This document shows, piece by piece, positions 28,309-37,435 of a DNA stretch of 64,000 bases. The number at the start of each line of letters is the position of its first letter. The stretch's first letter is position 1. Below the pieces are notes generated by a model. The model was given only the letters and a program-made list of their open reading frames with translations. It searched no databases and had not been told where the DNA came from. Origin of the DNA: Stenotrophomonas maltophilia (lineage in GTDB: Bacteria; Pseudomonadota; Gammaproteobacteria; Xanthomonadales; Xanthomonadaceae). The stretch is from the NCBI GenBank assembly GCA_009912235.1, contig WNDS01000005.1, forward strand, positions 191,001-255,000, given 5' to 3'. The position numbers and the translations under genes were made by a program.

Positions 28309-29616
28309 TTACGGCAGCCGCGGGTTGCCGAATTCGTCGCGCTCCTCGTTGGCGTTGTACACCGGCGGAACCTCGAAGGTGCCGTGCTCTTCCACCGTGG
28401 CGCGCGGCGCAGGCTCGACCGCCGTCACGGCGCTGTGCACCAGTTCCACGCTGTCCTCGCTACGCTGTAGGCGCAGTGCATTGGCCAGGCACTGCGCGGC
28501 CAGGGCCGCTTGCTGGCGCTGCAGGAAGGCCTCGCCCAGTGCTTCCCATGCCGGTGCACCGGCGCCAGCGGCAATGGCTTCATGCAGGAACACCTCCGCC
28601 GCTTCCGCATCGTCCTGCGCCAGCGCGATGCGGCCCTGGGCCAGGAGCAGCACGGCCGAGTCGGCATGCACGTTGCGCCAGCGCTGCAGGTTCGCTGCGC
28701 GCGTGGCAAAACGCTCGGCCGGCAGGCGACCGTACAGTTCCACCAGCGTGTCGTCCCAGCGCTGGTCCAGCGCCTGCTCCAGTGCCTGCAGGGCCGGCTC
28801 ATCCCACGACAGCGCAACGGCGCGGCTGGCATAGGCGCCCACTACGTCGGCGGAGGGGCGCAGCGCCTTCGGGGTGCTGTCCCACTGCGCGGCCAGCGCG
28901 TTGACGTCGGCCGCTTCCAGCAGGGCCTGTGCGGCCAGGCGGGCTTCCAGCTCGCTGGCCACTTCGGTGGGCAGCACCTTGCTCTGCCGCAGCGCGCCCA
29001 GCTGGCCGTAGGCCTCGTGCGCGCGGCCGGCGCGGGCCAGCGCTTCGGTGCGCAGCCACAGCCCGCGCGGCGGCAACGGCTGCACCGCAGCCACATTAAG
29101 GGTGTTGATCGCATCCACCGGCAGCTCGCGCTCCAGCTGCTGCTCGGCGCGCAGCAGCGCGTGCAGGGTGGCATCGTCGGTAGCCAGGCGCTGCAGCAGC
29201 GCTTCACCGGCCGCAGCGTCGGCCCGCGCCTGTGCGCTGCGCACCGCATTGGCCAGTGCCACGGCGGCCACTTCCTTGTCGGCGGCGGCACCGTCGAACA
29301 GCTTTTCCGCACGCTGCCACTGGCCGTGTTCGTAGGCCTGCAGGCCGTCGATCAGGCGCACGCGGCCTTGCTTGCGGCGGTAGCGGCCCCAGGCGCGGAA
29401 CGGCGCGGCGATCAGGCTCCACAGCAGCCACAGCACCAGCAGCGCGATCACCGACAGCATGGCTACCTTGGGCAGGTTGCTGTGGTAGTCGTAGCCGCCG
29501 TAACGCAGGATCACCTCGCCATACCGGTTGAGGTCGGCAGCGCCGAGCCAGTGGGCGGCGAAGATACTGATGGCCACGGCCAGCAGCAGCACGACAACGG
29601 ATTGCAATGGCTTCAT
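28309..29616 (-). CDS. hemY: Heme biosynthesis-associated TPR protein HemY
   Basis: From MKPLQSVVVLLLAVAISIFA the protein is 435 residues with two N-terminal membrane helices (about 6-25 and 44-66) and the motif RYGGYDYHSNLPKV before the second helix. The rest is TPR-like helical repeats facing the periplasm or cytosol (RLIDGLQAYEHGQWQRAEKLF). This is proteobacterial HemY, not the Gram-positive protoporphyrinogen oxidase of the same name; it is linked to late tetrapyrrole synthesis but its exact function is unclear. It starts 6 bp after the hemX stop, in the order hemD-hemX-hemY. Confidence 0.9.
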   Translation of the reverse strand: MKPLQSVVVLLLAVAISIFAAHWLGAADLNRYGEVILRYGGYDYHSNLPKVAMLSVIALLVLWLLWSLIAAPFRAWGRYRRKQGRVRLIDGLQAYEHGQWQRAEKLFDGAAADKEVAAVALANAVRSAQARADAAAGEALLQRLATDDATLHALLRAEQQLERELPVDAINTLNVAAVQPLPPRGLWLRTEALARAGRAHEAYGQLGALRQSKVLPTEVASELEARLAAQALLEAADVNALAAQWDSTPKALRPSADVVGAYASRAVALSWDEPALQALEQALDQRWDDTLVELYGRLPAERFATRAANLQRWRNVHADSAVLLLAQGRIALAQDDAEAAEVFLHEAIAAGAGAPAWEALGEAFLQRQQAALAAQCLANALRLQRSEDSVELVHSAVTAVEPAPRATVEEHGTFEVPPVYNANEERDEFGNPRLP

Positions 29617-29621
29617 CGGAA

Positions 29622-30596
29622 TTACCTCTGGTCTCGCAGGGTGTGCAGTTGCTGCAGGGTGCTGCCGAGGACGGCGGTGTCCAGCTGCAGGGGCAGGGTG
29701 CGCAGGCCCTGCAGTTGAGCATGCACGCTGCGCAGGGGCGGTGAATCCGGCCACAGCCGCGGCAGCCAGCGTTCAACGTGCAGCAGGGCGGCTGCGCAGC
29801 CGGCGCGGTCGCCGCGCTCGATGGCCGCACGGGCCAGGGTCAGTTCCACCTGCAGTGCTTCCAACCCGGCCTGGCGCTGCGCATCGGTCAGCGGGCCGTT
29901 CTGGCGGGTCGGGGTGATGTCCACGAACGGGGCCAGCGCGCGCTGCCACCACGGCGTGGTGGCGGCCACGGCGGTGCCGGCCGTGTGTGCCTGCAGCGGC
30001 AGCGTGGCCATCGCTGTCTCGATCGCCGCCAGCCGCGCGCGGGCGCTATGCCGGGGGCCTTCGCCCAGCTGGTCCAGTGCGTTGCGTTCTTCGATCAATG
30101 CCTGGCGCAGGTTCAGGCCGTCGGTGTCGGGCACGTGGCCCAGCGCCACGGCGGCCATCGCATACAGCCGGCGCGCACCGTCCACGTCATCGGCGTAGGC
30201 CAGCCGCTGTGCGGCCTGCCCCAGCAGCAGTTCGGCCTCGTCCAGGTACACCGCCTGGCGGCCCTGCGCGGTGCTGTCGGCCAGCTTGGCCAGGTTTTCC
30301 TCCAGCAGCGCGCTGCGCTGGGACAGGCCCAGCGCAGCGCGCAGCACCCGGTTGGTCACGGCGGCGTCCTGCAGGCGCTGGCTGGTGGCGCGCTGGTCGC
30401 GGCGCAGCGCGTCCAGGGCAGCGGCCAGGCCCTGCAGCTGCGCGGCGCCGGCCTGTTCGCGGCCAGCCCGTTCCTGTTGCTGCTGCCAGTAGTGCCAGCC
30501 GGCGTAGCCCGCCGCGCCCAGCGCCAGCAACGCCACGGCCGGCACCAGCCAGCGCAGTGGGCGGCGTGGGGGCGGGGCGAGGGTGTCGTCGTTCAT
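29622..30596 (-). CDS. hemX: HemX-like membrane protein (uroporphyrinogen-III methylase-like)
   Basis: The 324-residue protein begins MNDDTLAPPPRRPLRWLVPA with one membrane helix at residues 16-36, then a coiled coil (QQQQERAGREQAGAAQLQGL). YLDEAELLLGQAAQRLAYADD and ARLAAIETAMATLPL are conserved HemX segments. HemX lacks a methylase domain despite its common label and is anchored at the inner membrane with a large exterior domain. Gene order between hemD and hemY supports the call. The start at 30596 precedes the Pro/Arg-rich cytosolic tail. Confidence 0.9.
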   Translation of the reverse strand: MNDDTLAPPPRRPLRWLVPAVALLALGAAGYAGWHYWQQQQERAGREQAGAAQLQGLAAALDALRRDQRATSQRLQDAAVTNRVLRAALGLSQRSALLEENLAKLADSTAQGRQAVYLDEAELLLGQAAQRLAYADDVDGARRLYAMAAVALGHVPDTDGLNLRQALIEERNALDQLGEGPRHSARARLAAIETAMATLPLQAHTAGTAVAATTPWWQRALAPFVDITPTRQNGPLTDAQRQAGLEALQVELTLARAAIERGDRAGCAAALLHVERWLPRLWPDSPPLRSVHAQLQGLRTLPLQLDTAVLGSTLQQLHTLRDQR

Positions 30597-30693
30597 CCGG
30601 GCATCCTTGTCGGCCGCAACGGCAGCGCGGCCAGGCAGAGCGCACAGCATCCCTGCTGTGCCGGCCAGCGGCAAGCCGCCGCCGGTTGCCTGT

Positions 30694-31473
30694 TCAGGTC
30701 GCTGCCGGGACGGTGACAGCGGTATGTGCAGCGGCCACCAGCTGTGCGGCGGTGGGGCCGTCGGCGCGGTGGATGCGCTGCAGCGCCAGGGCCTGCGCCT
30801 GTTCGCCCAGGCGGTCGCTGGCCACCACCACGCAGGCCTCGGTCTGCAGGCGCTGCTGCCAGTGTGCGGGCAGCTGGTCCCACACCCGCGACAGCGCCTC
30901 GCCGCTGCTGACGGCAAGCACCCACGGGCGTGGCAGCCGGGCAAGACGCGACAAGGCACGGGCCGGCAGGCGCGTGGGCACGCGCTGGTAGACATCGGCG
31001 CGCAGCAGGTGGGCACCGGCGGCGGCAAGCTGCGTGGCGATCAGGCCGCGCCCGCCCGGCGCGGTCACCAGACCGACGCGCAGCCCCTGCGGCTGGGCCA
31101 TGGCCGGCAGTGCCAGCAGCCCTTCGCTGTCCATCCGCTGCGGTGCCTGCGCGGTGGCCACGCCATGGGCCTGCAGCGCTCGCAAGGTGCCCTCACCCAC
31201 CGCCAGCCAGGGCGTAGGCGGGTGCGCTGGCAGCGGCTGCAGTGCGGCGACGGCATGCACGGCGGCCGGGCTGGTGAACAGCACGCGGTCGGCCGTCAGG
31301 GCAGCGTTCAGTTTGGCGCGCGCCACCACGCTGTCACAGCGCTGCAACCGCCACGGCGAAAGTGCCAGCAAGTGCCCGCCCTGCTTGCGCGCTGCACGGC
31401 GCAGGACCGCGTGCTGTCCCTGCGGACGCAGCGAAATGAAGGTCCAGCCAGTGGGTATCGTATGGTCGGCCAT
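30694..31473 (-). CDS. hemD: Uroporphyrinogen-III synthase
   Basis: The 259-residue protein starts MADHTIPTGWTFISLRPQGQ. VLFTSPAAVHAVAAL, WLAVGEGTLRALQAHGV, VGLVTAPGGRGLIATQLAAA and WVLAVSSGEALSRV mark the two-domain HemD fold. It closes hydroxymethylbilane to uroporphyrinogen III in heme and siroheme synthesis. ATG 31473 is preferred to one 9 bp upstream because a CATAAT -10 element lies 7 nt before it. The divergent thioesterase gene starts about 40 bp away. Confidence 0.9.
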   Translation of the reverse strand: MADHTIPTGWTFISLRPQGQHAVLRRAARKQGGHLLALSPWRLQRCDSVVARAKLNAALTADRVLFTSPAAVHAVAALQPLPAHPPTPWLAVGEGTLRALQAHGVATAQAPQRMDSEGLLALPAMAQPQGLRVGLVTAPGGRGLIATQLAAAGAHLLRADVYQRVPTRLPARALSRLARLPRPWVLAVSSGEALSRVWDQLPAHWQQRLQTEACVVVASDRLGEQAQALALQRIHRADGPTAAQLVAAAHTAVTVPAAT

Positions 31474-31480
31474 TGCCTGC

Positions 31481-31486
31481 ATTATG
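31481..31486 (-). promoter_or_regulatory. Candidate -10 element of hemD
   Basis: CATAAT on the minus strand ends 7 nt before ATG 31473, predicting a leaderless hemDXY transcript. The -35 is weak. Confidence 0.45.
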
Positions 31487-31514
31487 TGGGCCCTTCGTTG
31501 TCGTGGCTGCCCCG

Positions 31515-31982
31515 ATGTCTGCCGATGCCCTGTCTTCTTCGCTGACCACCCTGCAGGGCGTGCTGGACTGCATGCCGGCGGTGCGCGCGATGCAGATCCG
31601 CCTGGACGGTTACGCCGAGAGCGTGCTGCGCATCACCGCGCCGCTGGCGGCCAACGTCAACGACAAGGGCAACGCCTTCGGTGGCAGCCTGGCCTCGGTG
31701 CTGACCCTGTCCGGCTGGGCGCTGGTCAGCCTGCGCCTGCAGCTGGCCGGACATGACGCCGAGGTGTACGTGGCCGACAGCAACCTGCGCTACCTGGCCC
31801 CGATCTACGAAGACCTGCATGCCCACGCCCAGGCCGCCGAAAGCAGCGCCTGGGACACCTTCCTGGCCACCTTCCGCCAGCGCGGCAAGGCGCGCATCAG
31901 CATCGTCGCCAGCCAGCCCGGCAGCAACGGGCGCGCGGCGGCCGAGCTGAGCGGCCGCTTCGTGGCCATCGCCAAAGGGTAG
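31515..31982 (+). CDS. YiiD C-terminal-domain thioesterase (hotdog fold)
   Basis: The 155-residue protein MSADALSSSLTTLQGVLDCM has the segment LAANVNDKGNAFGGSLASVLTLSGWALVS, which matches the C-terminal domain of YiiD, a hotdog-fold putative thioesterase (pattern Asn-x-Asn...GTxFGGSL). VADSNLRYLAPI is the following strand. No N-terminal acetyltransferase domain is present, as in many stand-alone forms. It is divergent from hemD. The gene ends in TAG with no obvious downstream extension, evidence that TAG is read as stop here. Confidence 0.85.
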   Translation: MSADALSSSLTTLQGVLDCMPAVRAMQIRLDGYAESVLRITAPLAANVNDKGNAFGGSLASVLTLSGWALVSLRLQLAGHDAEVYVADSNLRYLAPIYEDLHAHAQAAESSAWDTFLATFRQRGKARISIVASQPGSNGRAAAELSGRFVAIAKG

Positions 31983-32014
31983 GATGGGCGGCTGATGCCC
32001 TGGGGAGAGTGCAG

Positions 32015-32443
32015 ATGCGCCGCGTGTTGCAGTTACTGACGTTGTCCACCCTGCTGCTGTGCAGTGCCCTGGCGCTGGCCGGCGGCCTCAGCCGCAAGCA
32101 GCGCACCCAGCTGGAAGAAACCCAGAACGCCTACGGCTCGACCATCCGCTGGGGCAGCATGGACGACGCCCTCGGCTATCTGGACCCCCAGCTGCGCAAG
32201 GACACGCCGTCCACCGAGTTCGAGCTGAACCGCTACGCGCAGCTGTGCGTGTCCTCCTACCGCGAGCGCTCCAGCGCGTCGCTGCCCGATGGCGTGGTCG
32301 AGCGCCGGGTCGAGATCGGTGTGATCAACGTCAACACCCAGGCCGAGCGCCTGGTGGTGGTGACCGAGCGCTGGCGCTGGGACCCCGAGGCCAAGCGCTG
32401 GTGGCAGACCGCGGGCCTGCCGGACCTCTGGCGCGGGCAGTAA
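32015..32443 (+). CDS. Small exported protein of unknown function
   Basis: The 142-residue protein starts MRRVLQLLTLSTLLLCSALA with a signal peptide ending near LAGG. The mature part is charged and amphipathic, with ETQNAYGSTIRWGSMDDALGYLD and VVVTERWRWDPEAKRWWQTAGL. I recognise no named family beyond conserved Xanthomonadaceae proteins of this type. ATG 32015 is chosen because GGGAGAG lies 6 nt upstream; a GTG 6 bp earlier is possible. It is probably periplasmic. Confidence 0.75.
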   Translation: MRRVLQLLTLSTLLLCSALALAGGLSRKQRTQLEETQNAYGSTIRWGSMDDALGYLDPQLRKDTPSTEFELNRYAQLCVSSYRERSSASLPDGVVERRVEIGVINVNTQAERLVVVTERWRWDPEAKRWWQTAGLPDLWRGQ

Positions 32444-32499
32444 CGGGCCGCTGCCGGCTTGTGCGACAATCGGTGCCCGCTTATCGCCCCGTGACCTGA

Positions 32500-32937
32500 G
32501 TGAATTACGAAGAGTTGCTGGCCTTTGCCGGCCGAGCCCCGATGCTGACCGCCGCGCTGGTCGGCCTGACCGTGGCCATCCTCGTGACCGAGATCCGCCG
32601 CCTGTTCCGGGGCTACCGCGGGGTGAAGCCGGCCGAGATGGTGCAGCTGATGACGACCGACGGCGCCATGGTGGTCGACCTGTCGCCCAGCGGCGATTTC
32701 GAGAAGGGCCACATCGCCGGCAGCCGCAATGCCCAGGCCGCCGCATTCGGCCCGGACCACAAGCTGGTGGCCAACGCCCGCCAGATCCCGGTGGTGCTGG
32801 TGTGCCGCAACGGCACGGCCTCTGAAACCGCAGCCAAGGCCCTGAAGAAGGCCGGCTTCGAGAAGGTGCACGTGCTCGAAGGCGGCATTCCCGCCTGGCA
32901 GCAGGCCGACCTGCCGCTGGTCAAGGGTCGCAACTGA
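32500..32937 (+). CDS. Membrane-anchored rhodanese-like protein
   Basis: The 145-residue protein (GTG start, MNYEELLAFAGRAPM) has a membrane helix at residues about 15-32 and a rhodanese domain: MVVDLSPSGDFEKGHIAGSRNA (CH2A-like motif), then VVLVCRNGTASETAA with the active-site Cys, and VHVLEGGIPAWQQADLPL. Such proteins are predicted to transfer sulfane sulfur or sense it near the inner membrane. In many gammaproteobacteria a rhodanese of this type lies directly upstream of secB, as here (YibN-like). Confidence 0.88.
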   Translation: MNYEELLAFAGRAPMLTAALVGLTVAILVTEIRRLFRGYRGVKPAEMVQLMTTDGAMVVDLSPSGDFEKGHIAGSRNAQAAAFGPDHKLVANARQIPVVLVCRNGTASETAAKALKKAGFEKVHVLEGGIPAWQQADLPLVKGRN

Positions 32938-33047
32938 TCTATATTTTCTGCTTTCGCGGCGGAAGGGGTTGTGCTGCGCCGCAGCCGACCCTATAGCTGA
33001 CTTTCAACACGCGTTTTTATTGCATTCATTTCTGGGAGCAACAGGTA

Positions 33048-33563
33048 ATGTCCGAAGAGAACACCAACGGCGCCGCCCTGGCCGATGCCGCCACCGGTCC
33101 GGCTTTCACCGTCGAGAAGATCTACGTCAAGGACGTTTCCTTCGAGTCGCCGAACGCGCCGTCGATCTTCAACGATGCCGTGCAGCCGGAACTGCAGCTG
33201 AGCCTGAACCAGCAGGTGCAGCGCCTGGGCGACAACGCCTTCGAAGTGGTGCTGGCCGTGACCCTGACCTGCCAGGCCGGTGAGCGCACCGCCTACGTGG
33301 CCGAAGTGAAGCAGGCCGGCGTGTTCGGTCTGGTCGGCCTGGACCCGCAGTCGGTGGACGTGCTGCTGGGCACCCAGTGCCCGAACATCCTGTTCCCGTA
33401 CGTGCGCCAGATGGTCAGCGACCTGATCCAGGCCGGCGGCTTCCCGCCGTTCTTCCTGCAGCCGATCAACTTCGAAGGCCTGTACGCAGAAACCCTGCGC
33501 CAGCGCCAGGAGCAGGGTGAAGCCCCGTCGCTGGCTGACTCCAAGCCGGCAGGCAACGCCTGA
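33048..33563 (+). CDS. secB: Protein-export chaperone SecB
   Basis: The 171-residue protein contains [77 protein letters not shown] and [17 protein letters not shown], all standard SecB segments. The tetramer binds unfolded precursors and delivers them to SecA. The length is slightly longer than E. coli SecB (155 aa), by an N-terminal acidic extension. AT-rich sequence upstream (32939-33047, TATATTTTC and TATAGC) probably holds the promoter. Confidence 0.97.
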   Translation: MSEENTNGAALADAATGPAFTVEKIYVKDVSFESPNAPSIFNDAVQPELQLSLNQQVQRLGDNAFEVVLAVTLTCQAGERTAYVAEVKQAGVFGLVGLDPQSVDVLLGTQCPNILFPYVRQMVSDLIQAGGFPPFFLQPINFEGLYAETLRQRQEQGEAPSLADSKPAGNA

Positions 33564-33580
33564 GCGTCGCCGTTTCCCCG

Positions 33581-34606
33581 ATGAACGCGCACGCTGACAA
33601 GATCGCCGTGCTGGGCGCCGGTTCCTGGGGAACCGCGCTGGCCAGCCTGCTTGCCCGGCACGGTCACCCGAGCGTGCTGTGGGGCCGTGACGCGGCGATG
33701 GTGGAGGCCATCGACCAGCGCCACGAGAACACCCGCTACCTGCCGGGCATCGCACTGCCGGAGTCGCTGCGTGCGACTACCGACATGGCGGCCGCGGTGA
33801 AGGATGCGGCGTGGGTGCTGGTGGTCACGCCGTCGCATGCGTTCAACGAGACGGTGCGCGCGCTGGCGCCGCTGTGTCCAACTGCTGCCGGCGTGGCGTG
33901 GGCGACCAAGGGCTTCGAACCCGGTTCGGGCCGTTTCCTGCACGAAGTGGCACGCGAGATCCTCGGTGACGACGTGCCGCTGGCCGTGGTGACCGGGCCG
34001 TCGTTTGCCAAGGAAGTGACCCTGGGCCTGCCCACGGCGATCACCATCCACGGCGACAACCCGGAATTCGCGCTGGTGGTGGCCGAGGCCATGCACGGCC
34101 CGGCGTTTCGTGCCTACACCGGCGACGACATGGTCGGTGCCGAGCTGGGCGGTGCGATGAAGAACGTGCTGGCCGTGGCCACCGGCGTGGCCGATGGCAT
34201 GGAGCTGGGGCTGAACGCACGCGCCGGGTTGATCACCCGCGGCCTGAACGAGATGCTGCGGCTGGCCGCGGTCATCGGTGCCAAGCCGGAGACCCTGATG
34301 GGCCTGGCCGGGCTGGGCGACCTGGTGCTGACCTGCACCGGCGACCTTTCGCGCAACCGCCGCCTGGGCCTGGCCCTGGGCCGGGGGCAGACGCTGCAGG
34401 ACGCCGTGCGCGAGATCGGCCAGGTGGTCGAATCGGTGCAGACCGCCGATGAGGTGATGCGCCAGGCGCGCCGTCATGGCATCGACCTGCCCATTTCCGA
34501 AGGCGTGCGCGCGGTACTGCACGGCGAGCAGACGCCGGCCAAAGGCCTGCAGACGCTGCTGGCCCGCGAACAGAAGCCGGAATACCCGGATACGCTGTTC
34601 CGCTGA
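33581..34606 (+). CDS. gpsA: NAD(P)H-dependent glycerol-3-phosphate dehydrogenase
   Basis: The 341-residue protein has the [10 protein letters not shown] nucleotide motif at residues 12-21, [39 protein letters not shown] and [21 protein letters not shown], with the catalytic Lys in the last. [22 protein letters not shown] is the substrate-binding end. It makes sn-glycerol-3-phosphate for phospholipids. The secB-gpsA order is shared by many gammaproteobacteria. It ends in a strong terminator. Confidence 0.96.
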   Translation: MNAHADKIAVLGAGSWGTALASLLARHGHPSVLWGRDAAMVEAIDQRHENTRYLPGIALPESLRATTDMAAAVKDAAWVLVVTPSHAFNETVRALAPLCPTAAGVAWATKGFEPGSGRFLHEVAREILGDDVPLAVVTGPSFAKEVTLGLPTAITIHGDNPEFALVVAEAMHGPAFRAYTGDDMVGAELGGAMKNVLAVATGVADGMELGLNARAGLITRGLNEMLRLAAVIGAKPETLMGLAGLGDLVLTCTGDLSRNRRLGLALGRGQTLQDAVREIGQVVESVQTADEVMRQARRHGIDLPISEGVRAVLHGEQTPAKGLQTLLAREQKPEYPDTLFR

Positions 34607-34633
34607 GGCGGGCTGCCGGCCTGAAGCATTGGA

Positions 34634-34662
34634 GAACCCCGGCCCCGTGCCGGGGTTTTTTG
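34634..34662 (+). terminator. Rho-independent terminator after gpsA
   Basis: AACCCCGGC and GCCGGGGTT pair across a 5-base loop, followed by a T-run of about six. Confidence 0.92.
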
Positions 34663-34685
34663 TGGGCAGTTCCCCAGGAATGTTT

Positions 34686-34708
34686 GTGGATCCACGCCAT
34701 GCGTGGAT
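34686..34708. repeat. SMAG-type element
   Basis: GTGGATCCACGCCATGCGTGGAT: stem ATCCACG/CGTGGAT. The GTAG end is replaced by GTGG. Confidence 0.7.
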
Positions 34709-34744
34709 GGGGGCGGTCACCATTCGAATGGTGCGACGTTCCAG

Positions 34745-34764
34745 CTAGGCATGGCCTGGCGCTA
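34745..34764. repeat. SMAG element, inverted
   Basis: CTAGGCATGGCCTGGCGCTA then C: reverse-orientation GTAG element, similar to 20204-20225. Confidence 0.75.
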
Positions 34765-34793
34765 CAAAAAGCCGATGCCGTCCCGCACACCCT

Positions 34794-34815
34794 GTAGATC
34801 CACGCCATGCGTGGA
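34794..34815. repeat. SMAG element, plus orientation
   Basis: GTAGATCCACGCCATGCGTG then GAC: GTAG terminus and ATCCACG/CGTGGA stem. It is the same subtype as 34686. Confidence 0.85.
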
Positions 34816-34838
34816 CAGGGGCATCACCCCACATAAAA

Positions 34839-34863
34839 GAAGCCCGGCACAAGGCCGGGCTTC
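34839..34863 (-). terminator. Terminator of the Ax21 gene
   Basis: GAAGCCCGGC and GCCGGGCTTC form a 10-bp stem with a short loop. On the minus strand it is followed by TTTT, fitting termination of the gene at 34920-35495. Confidence 0.85.
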
Positions 34864-34919
34864 AGTGGCGTGAGGGAGAGAGTCTCACACCGGGAGACGT
34901 TTACGCTAACGCGCGATTG

Positions 34920-35495
34920 TTACCAGGTGAAGCGCGGACCGACGAACCACTCGCGATCGCCAGCCTTGGCAAGCTTCACTTCGCCGCTCAGGCCCCAGTT
35001 CTGGTTGAACTTGGCGGTGGCGCCGACACGGCCGTAGAACTCGCCGTCCAGGTTCACGCCGTGCTTCTTGCTGTAATCCTCGTAGCCGGCCAGCACGTAG
35101 CCTTCGAAGTTCGGGGTGAACGCGGTGCGCACGCCGACTTCAGTGGAGTAGCCGTTGAAATCCAGGCCGTGCTTCGGGTCGAACTTCTGGTAGGCCACGC
35201 GGGCCAGCAGGTCGGTGTTCGGGGCTACGGTGTAGTTGTAGCCCACGCCCAGGCGCCACTGGTCAACGTCGGCCTTGGTGCGGTCGGTTTCCTGGGCGCG
35301 GTAATCGCCGAAGATGTGGAAGTTCGGGTGCACGGCCACCGAACCCTTGACGCCCCAGCCGTCAGCGTCGCCGCCACGGGCATCGGTATTCACGTAGCCG
35401 CCTTCAACGTAGTTGTACGACAGGCCATCGGCCGCCGACGCCGCGAACGGCAGGGCAGCAACGAGACCCAGGGCCAGCAGGGACATCTTGTTCAT
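34920..35495 (-). CDS. ax21: Ax21-family outer-membrane/secreted beta-barrel protein
   Basis: The 191-residue protein has a signal peptide (to about residue 21, AASA) and a mature start ADGLSYNYVEGGYVNTDARG, the typical Ax21 N-terminus. The remainder alternates beta-strand segments ending in WFVGPRFTW, with a terminal aromatic as in outer-membrane proteins. Ax21 homologues occur in Xanthomonas and Stenotrophomonas, are exported and often found in vesicles; earlier claims about immune-peptide and quorum-sensing roles were disputed or retracted, so function is open. The upstream region is unusually AT-rich (35496-35640), suggesting a strong promoter. Confidence 0.88.
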   Translation of the reverse strand: MNKMSLLALGLVAALPFAASAADGLSYNYVEGGYVNTDARGGDADGWGVKGSVAVHPNFHIFGDYRAQETDRTKADVDQWRLGVGYNYTVAPNTDLLARVAYQKFDPKHGLDFNGYSTEVGVRTAFTPNFEGYVLAGYEDYSKKHGVNLDGEFYGRVGATAKFNQNWGLSGEVKLAKAGDREWFVGPRFTW

Positions 35496-35664
35496 CGGGA
35501 TACACCTTTCATTATTTTTGGTTTGTCGGCTGCGTCCCGGGAGGGGGAGAGAGAAGACGCAGTCGACAGATGTGAATTATCCGTTTGTTGATGAAATCGA
35601 CCCTGAATTTTGAACTGACTGGTATATAAATATGGCGCGCGTTCAGGGAACTCGCGCAGCCGTT

Positions 35665-36585
35665 TCATCCCGGCTTTGCCAGCCCGGCGGTGATGTGATC
35701 CATGAAGGCGCGCATTTTCGCCGAATGCTGCCGCTCGCGTGGCGTCACCACATAGATGGGCGATGGCTTCGACCACGCCAGTAGCAGCCGCACCACATCG
35801 CCACGGGCGATTTCTTCGTGGAACAGCCACGTTGGCGTGTAGCCCACGCCCATGCCGGCCAGTACCGCCGTGCGCACCACTTCGCTGCTGTCGGTCTGCA
35901 GGTTGCCCGCCACGGCCATGCGGTACCCGGTGCCGGGCGCTTCGCCGCTGCCTTCGCCTGCCACCAGGTGCCAGTGGCGGCGCATGTCCGTGCCGGTGTA
36001 CACGATGCAGTTGTGCTGCAGCAGGTCCTGCGGGTGGGCCGGCAGCGCCTGCCCGGCCGGCAGCCGGTCCAGGTAGCGGCGGTGGGCCAGCACCTCGCGT
36101 ACCGACTGCCCCGCACGCCTGGCCAGCAGGCCGCTGTCGGGCATCTCGCCGATGCGCACGGCCACGTCGATGCCCTGCTCGACCAGATCGACGTGGCCGT
36201 CATCGAGGCGGACATCGATGCGCACCTCACGGTGGTGGTCCAGGAACGTGTCGATCAACGGCATCAGGCACAGGCGGCCAAAGCCAACCGACGCGGCCAA
36301 GCGCAGGTTGCCCTGCAGCAGCTGGCCACGATGGCCGACCAGCGCGTCGGCCTCGGACAGCTCGGCCACCAGCCGGCGCACGCTGGCGAAGTAGTCCCTG
36401 CCTTCATCGGTGAGCGCCAGCGACCGGGTGATGCGCACCAGCAGTTTCGTGCCGAGCCGCTGTTCCAGGGCAGCGACCTGTTTGCTGACCGCGCTCTGCG
36501 TGCTGCCCAGTTCCTGTGCCACGGCGGAGAAGCTTCCGGCCTCGACCACGCGCACGAAGATCTGCAGTGTCCGCAGCGTGTCCAT
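35665..36585 (-). CDS. LysR-family transcriptional regulator
   Basis: From MDTLRTLQIFVRVVEAGSFS the protein is 306 residues. The winged helix-turn-helix is at residues 1-60 (SFSAVAQELGSTQSAVSKQVAALEQRLG), followed by an effector domain with NLRLAASVGFGRLCLMPLI and GIDVAVRIGEMPDSGLLA. It belongs to the CrgA/DhcR-like branch. It is divergent from the cupin gene 168 bp away, so that gene is a plausible target. An ATG 18 bp upstream would add six residues. Confidence 0.9.
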   Translation of the reverse strand: MDTLRTLQIFVRVVEAGSFSAVAQELGSTQSAVSKQVAALEQRLGTKLLVRITRSLALTDEGRDYFASVRRLVAELSEADALVGHRGQLLQGNLRLAASVGFGRLCLMPLIDTFLDHHREVRIDVRLDDGHVDLVEQGIDVAVRIGEMPDSGLLARRAGQSVREVLAHRRYLDRLPAGQALPAHPQDLLQHNCIVYTGTDMRRHWHLVAGEGSGEAPGTGYRMAVAGNLQTDSSEVVRTAVLAGMGVGYTPTWLFHEEIARGDVVRLLLAWSKPSPIYVVTPRERQHSAKMRAFMDHITAGLAKPG

Positions 36586-36752
36586 GGCCGTGCCTCGATT
36601 CATTTCAGTGGGGAATGGATGTTATGCCTTGTGCCTGGCTTACTCGCCGCCAGGGCATGAATGAAGATGGCGGCGTCCGGGGCGCAGTGCCCCGGACCTG
36701 CCCCATTCCGGGGAAGCGCCTGCGGGCGTGCCATTGCTGCACAGGAACCATC

Positions 36753-37211
36753 ATGCATCCGTCGTCCCTCTCCCTCCGTTCCCTCGCCGCCGCCGTGGTG
36801 CTGGCCGCCCTGTCAGCACCGGCGCTGCAGGCAGCGCCGACCAACCCCCTGTATGCGGACAGCACCACCTCGGTGCCGGCCGCTGCGCTGCACTTCTACA
36901 AGAACAAGGAAGGCCTGACCATCGCCATCGGCTGGGGCGACCCGGCCGGCGGTGCGCACAGCAACTTCATCAGGATGGCCGGTGGCGAGGCCAGCGGTGT
37001 GCACGCCCACACGGCCTCGTACTACGGCGTGGTGATCGCGGGCGTGGCGGCCAACGAACCGGACGGCGCCAGCGGCGACCGCCCACTGGCGACCGGCTCG
37101 TACTGGTACCAGAAGGGGGGCGAGTACCATGTCACCAAGTGCATCTCGCGCAGCGGCTGCCTGTTCTTCGTCACTTCGCCCGGTGCATTCGACTACCTGC
37201 CCAAGCCGTGA
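36753..37211 (+). CDS. Exported cupin-like protein (DUF4437-like)
   Basis: The 152-residue protein starts MHPSSLSLRSLAAAVVLAAL with a signal peptide cleaved near LQAAP. GVHAHTASYYGVVIAGV and YHVTKCISRSGCLFFVTSPGAFDYLPKP give a single cupin barrel with a probable metal His pair. The family is similar to DUF4437/ChrR-type cupins. Transcribed away from a LysR regulator, which likely controls it. Function unknown. Confidence 0.75.
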   Translation: MHPSSLSLRSLAAAVVLAALSAPALQAAPTNPLYADSTTSVPAAALHFYKNKEGLTIAIGWGDPAGGAHSNFIRMAGGEASGVHAHTASYYGVVIAGVAANEPDGASGDRPLATGSYWYQKGGEYHVTKCISRSGCLFFVTSPGAFDYLPKP

Positions 37212-37220
37212 TGCCGTGCA

Positions 37221-37253
37221 GGGTTGCGGGTCGCCGCGTGCGGCCCGCAACCC
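37221..37253. terminator. Stem-loop after the cupin gene
   Basis: GGGTTGCGGG and CCCGCAACCC form a perfect 10-bp stem with a 13-base loop 10 bp after the cupin stop. There is no T-run. Confidence 0.5.
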
Positions 37254-37435
37254 GTGGAAAACCCCATCGGCGCAACGTTGTGATCCAGCGACGGGACGTC
37301 CAGAACAGCGGCGTTATTCCATCGAAACAACCAATCGATCACGCCATCAACCGGCCCCGTGCGCCGCCGATACCGCTCACGCGATGACCCTGCATCCATT
37401 CCGGATGAGGCACGTCGCCCAGAGCAGGTGGAATC

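Larger units (their letters stand above)
34607..34919. other. 313-bp gap rich in repeats
   Basis: Between gpsA and the convergent Ax21 gene there is no gene. The gap holds the gpsA terminator, three SMAG-type elements and the Ax21 terminator. An inverted CCATTCGAATGG (34719-34730) is also present. Confidence 0.7.

Noticed and set aside
34607..34919. CRISPR-like array from the repeated ATCCACGCCATGCGTGGAT units
   Set aside because: Only two units of this type occur, with a different element between and no regular spacers; they are SMAG repeats.
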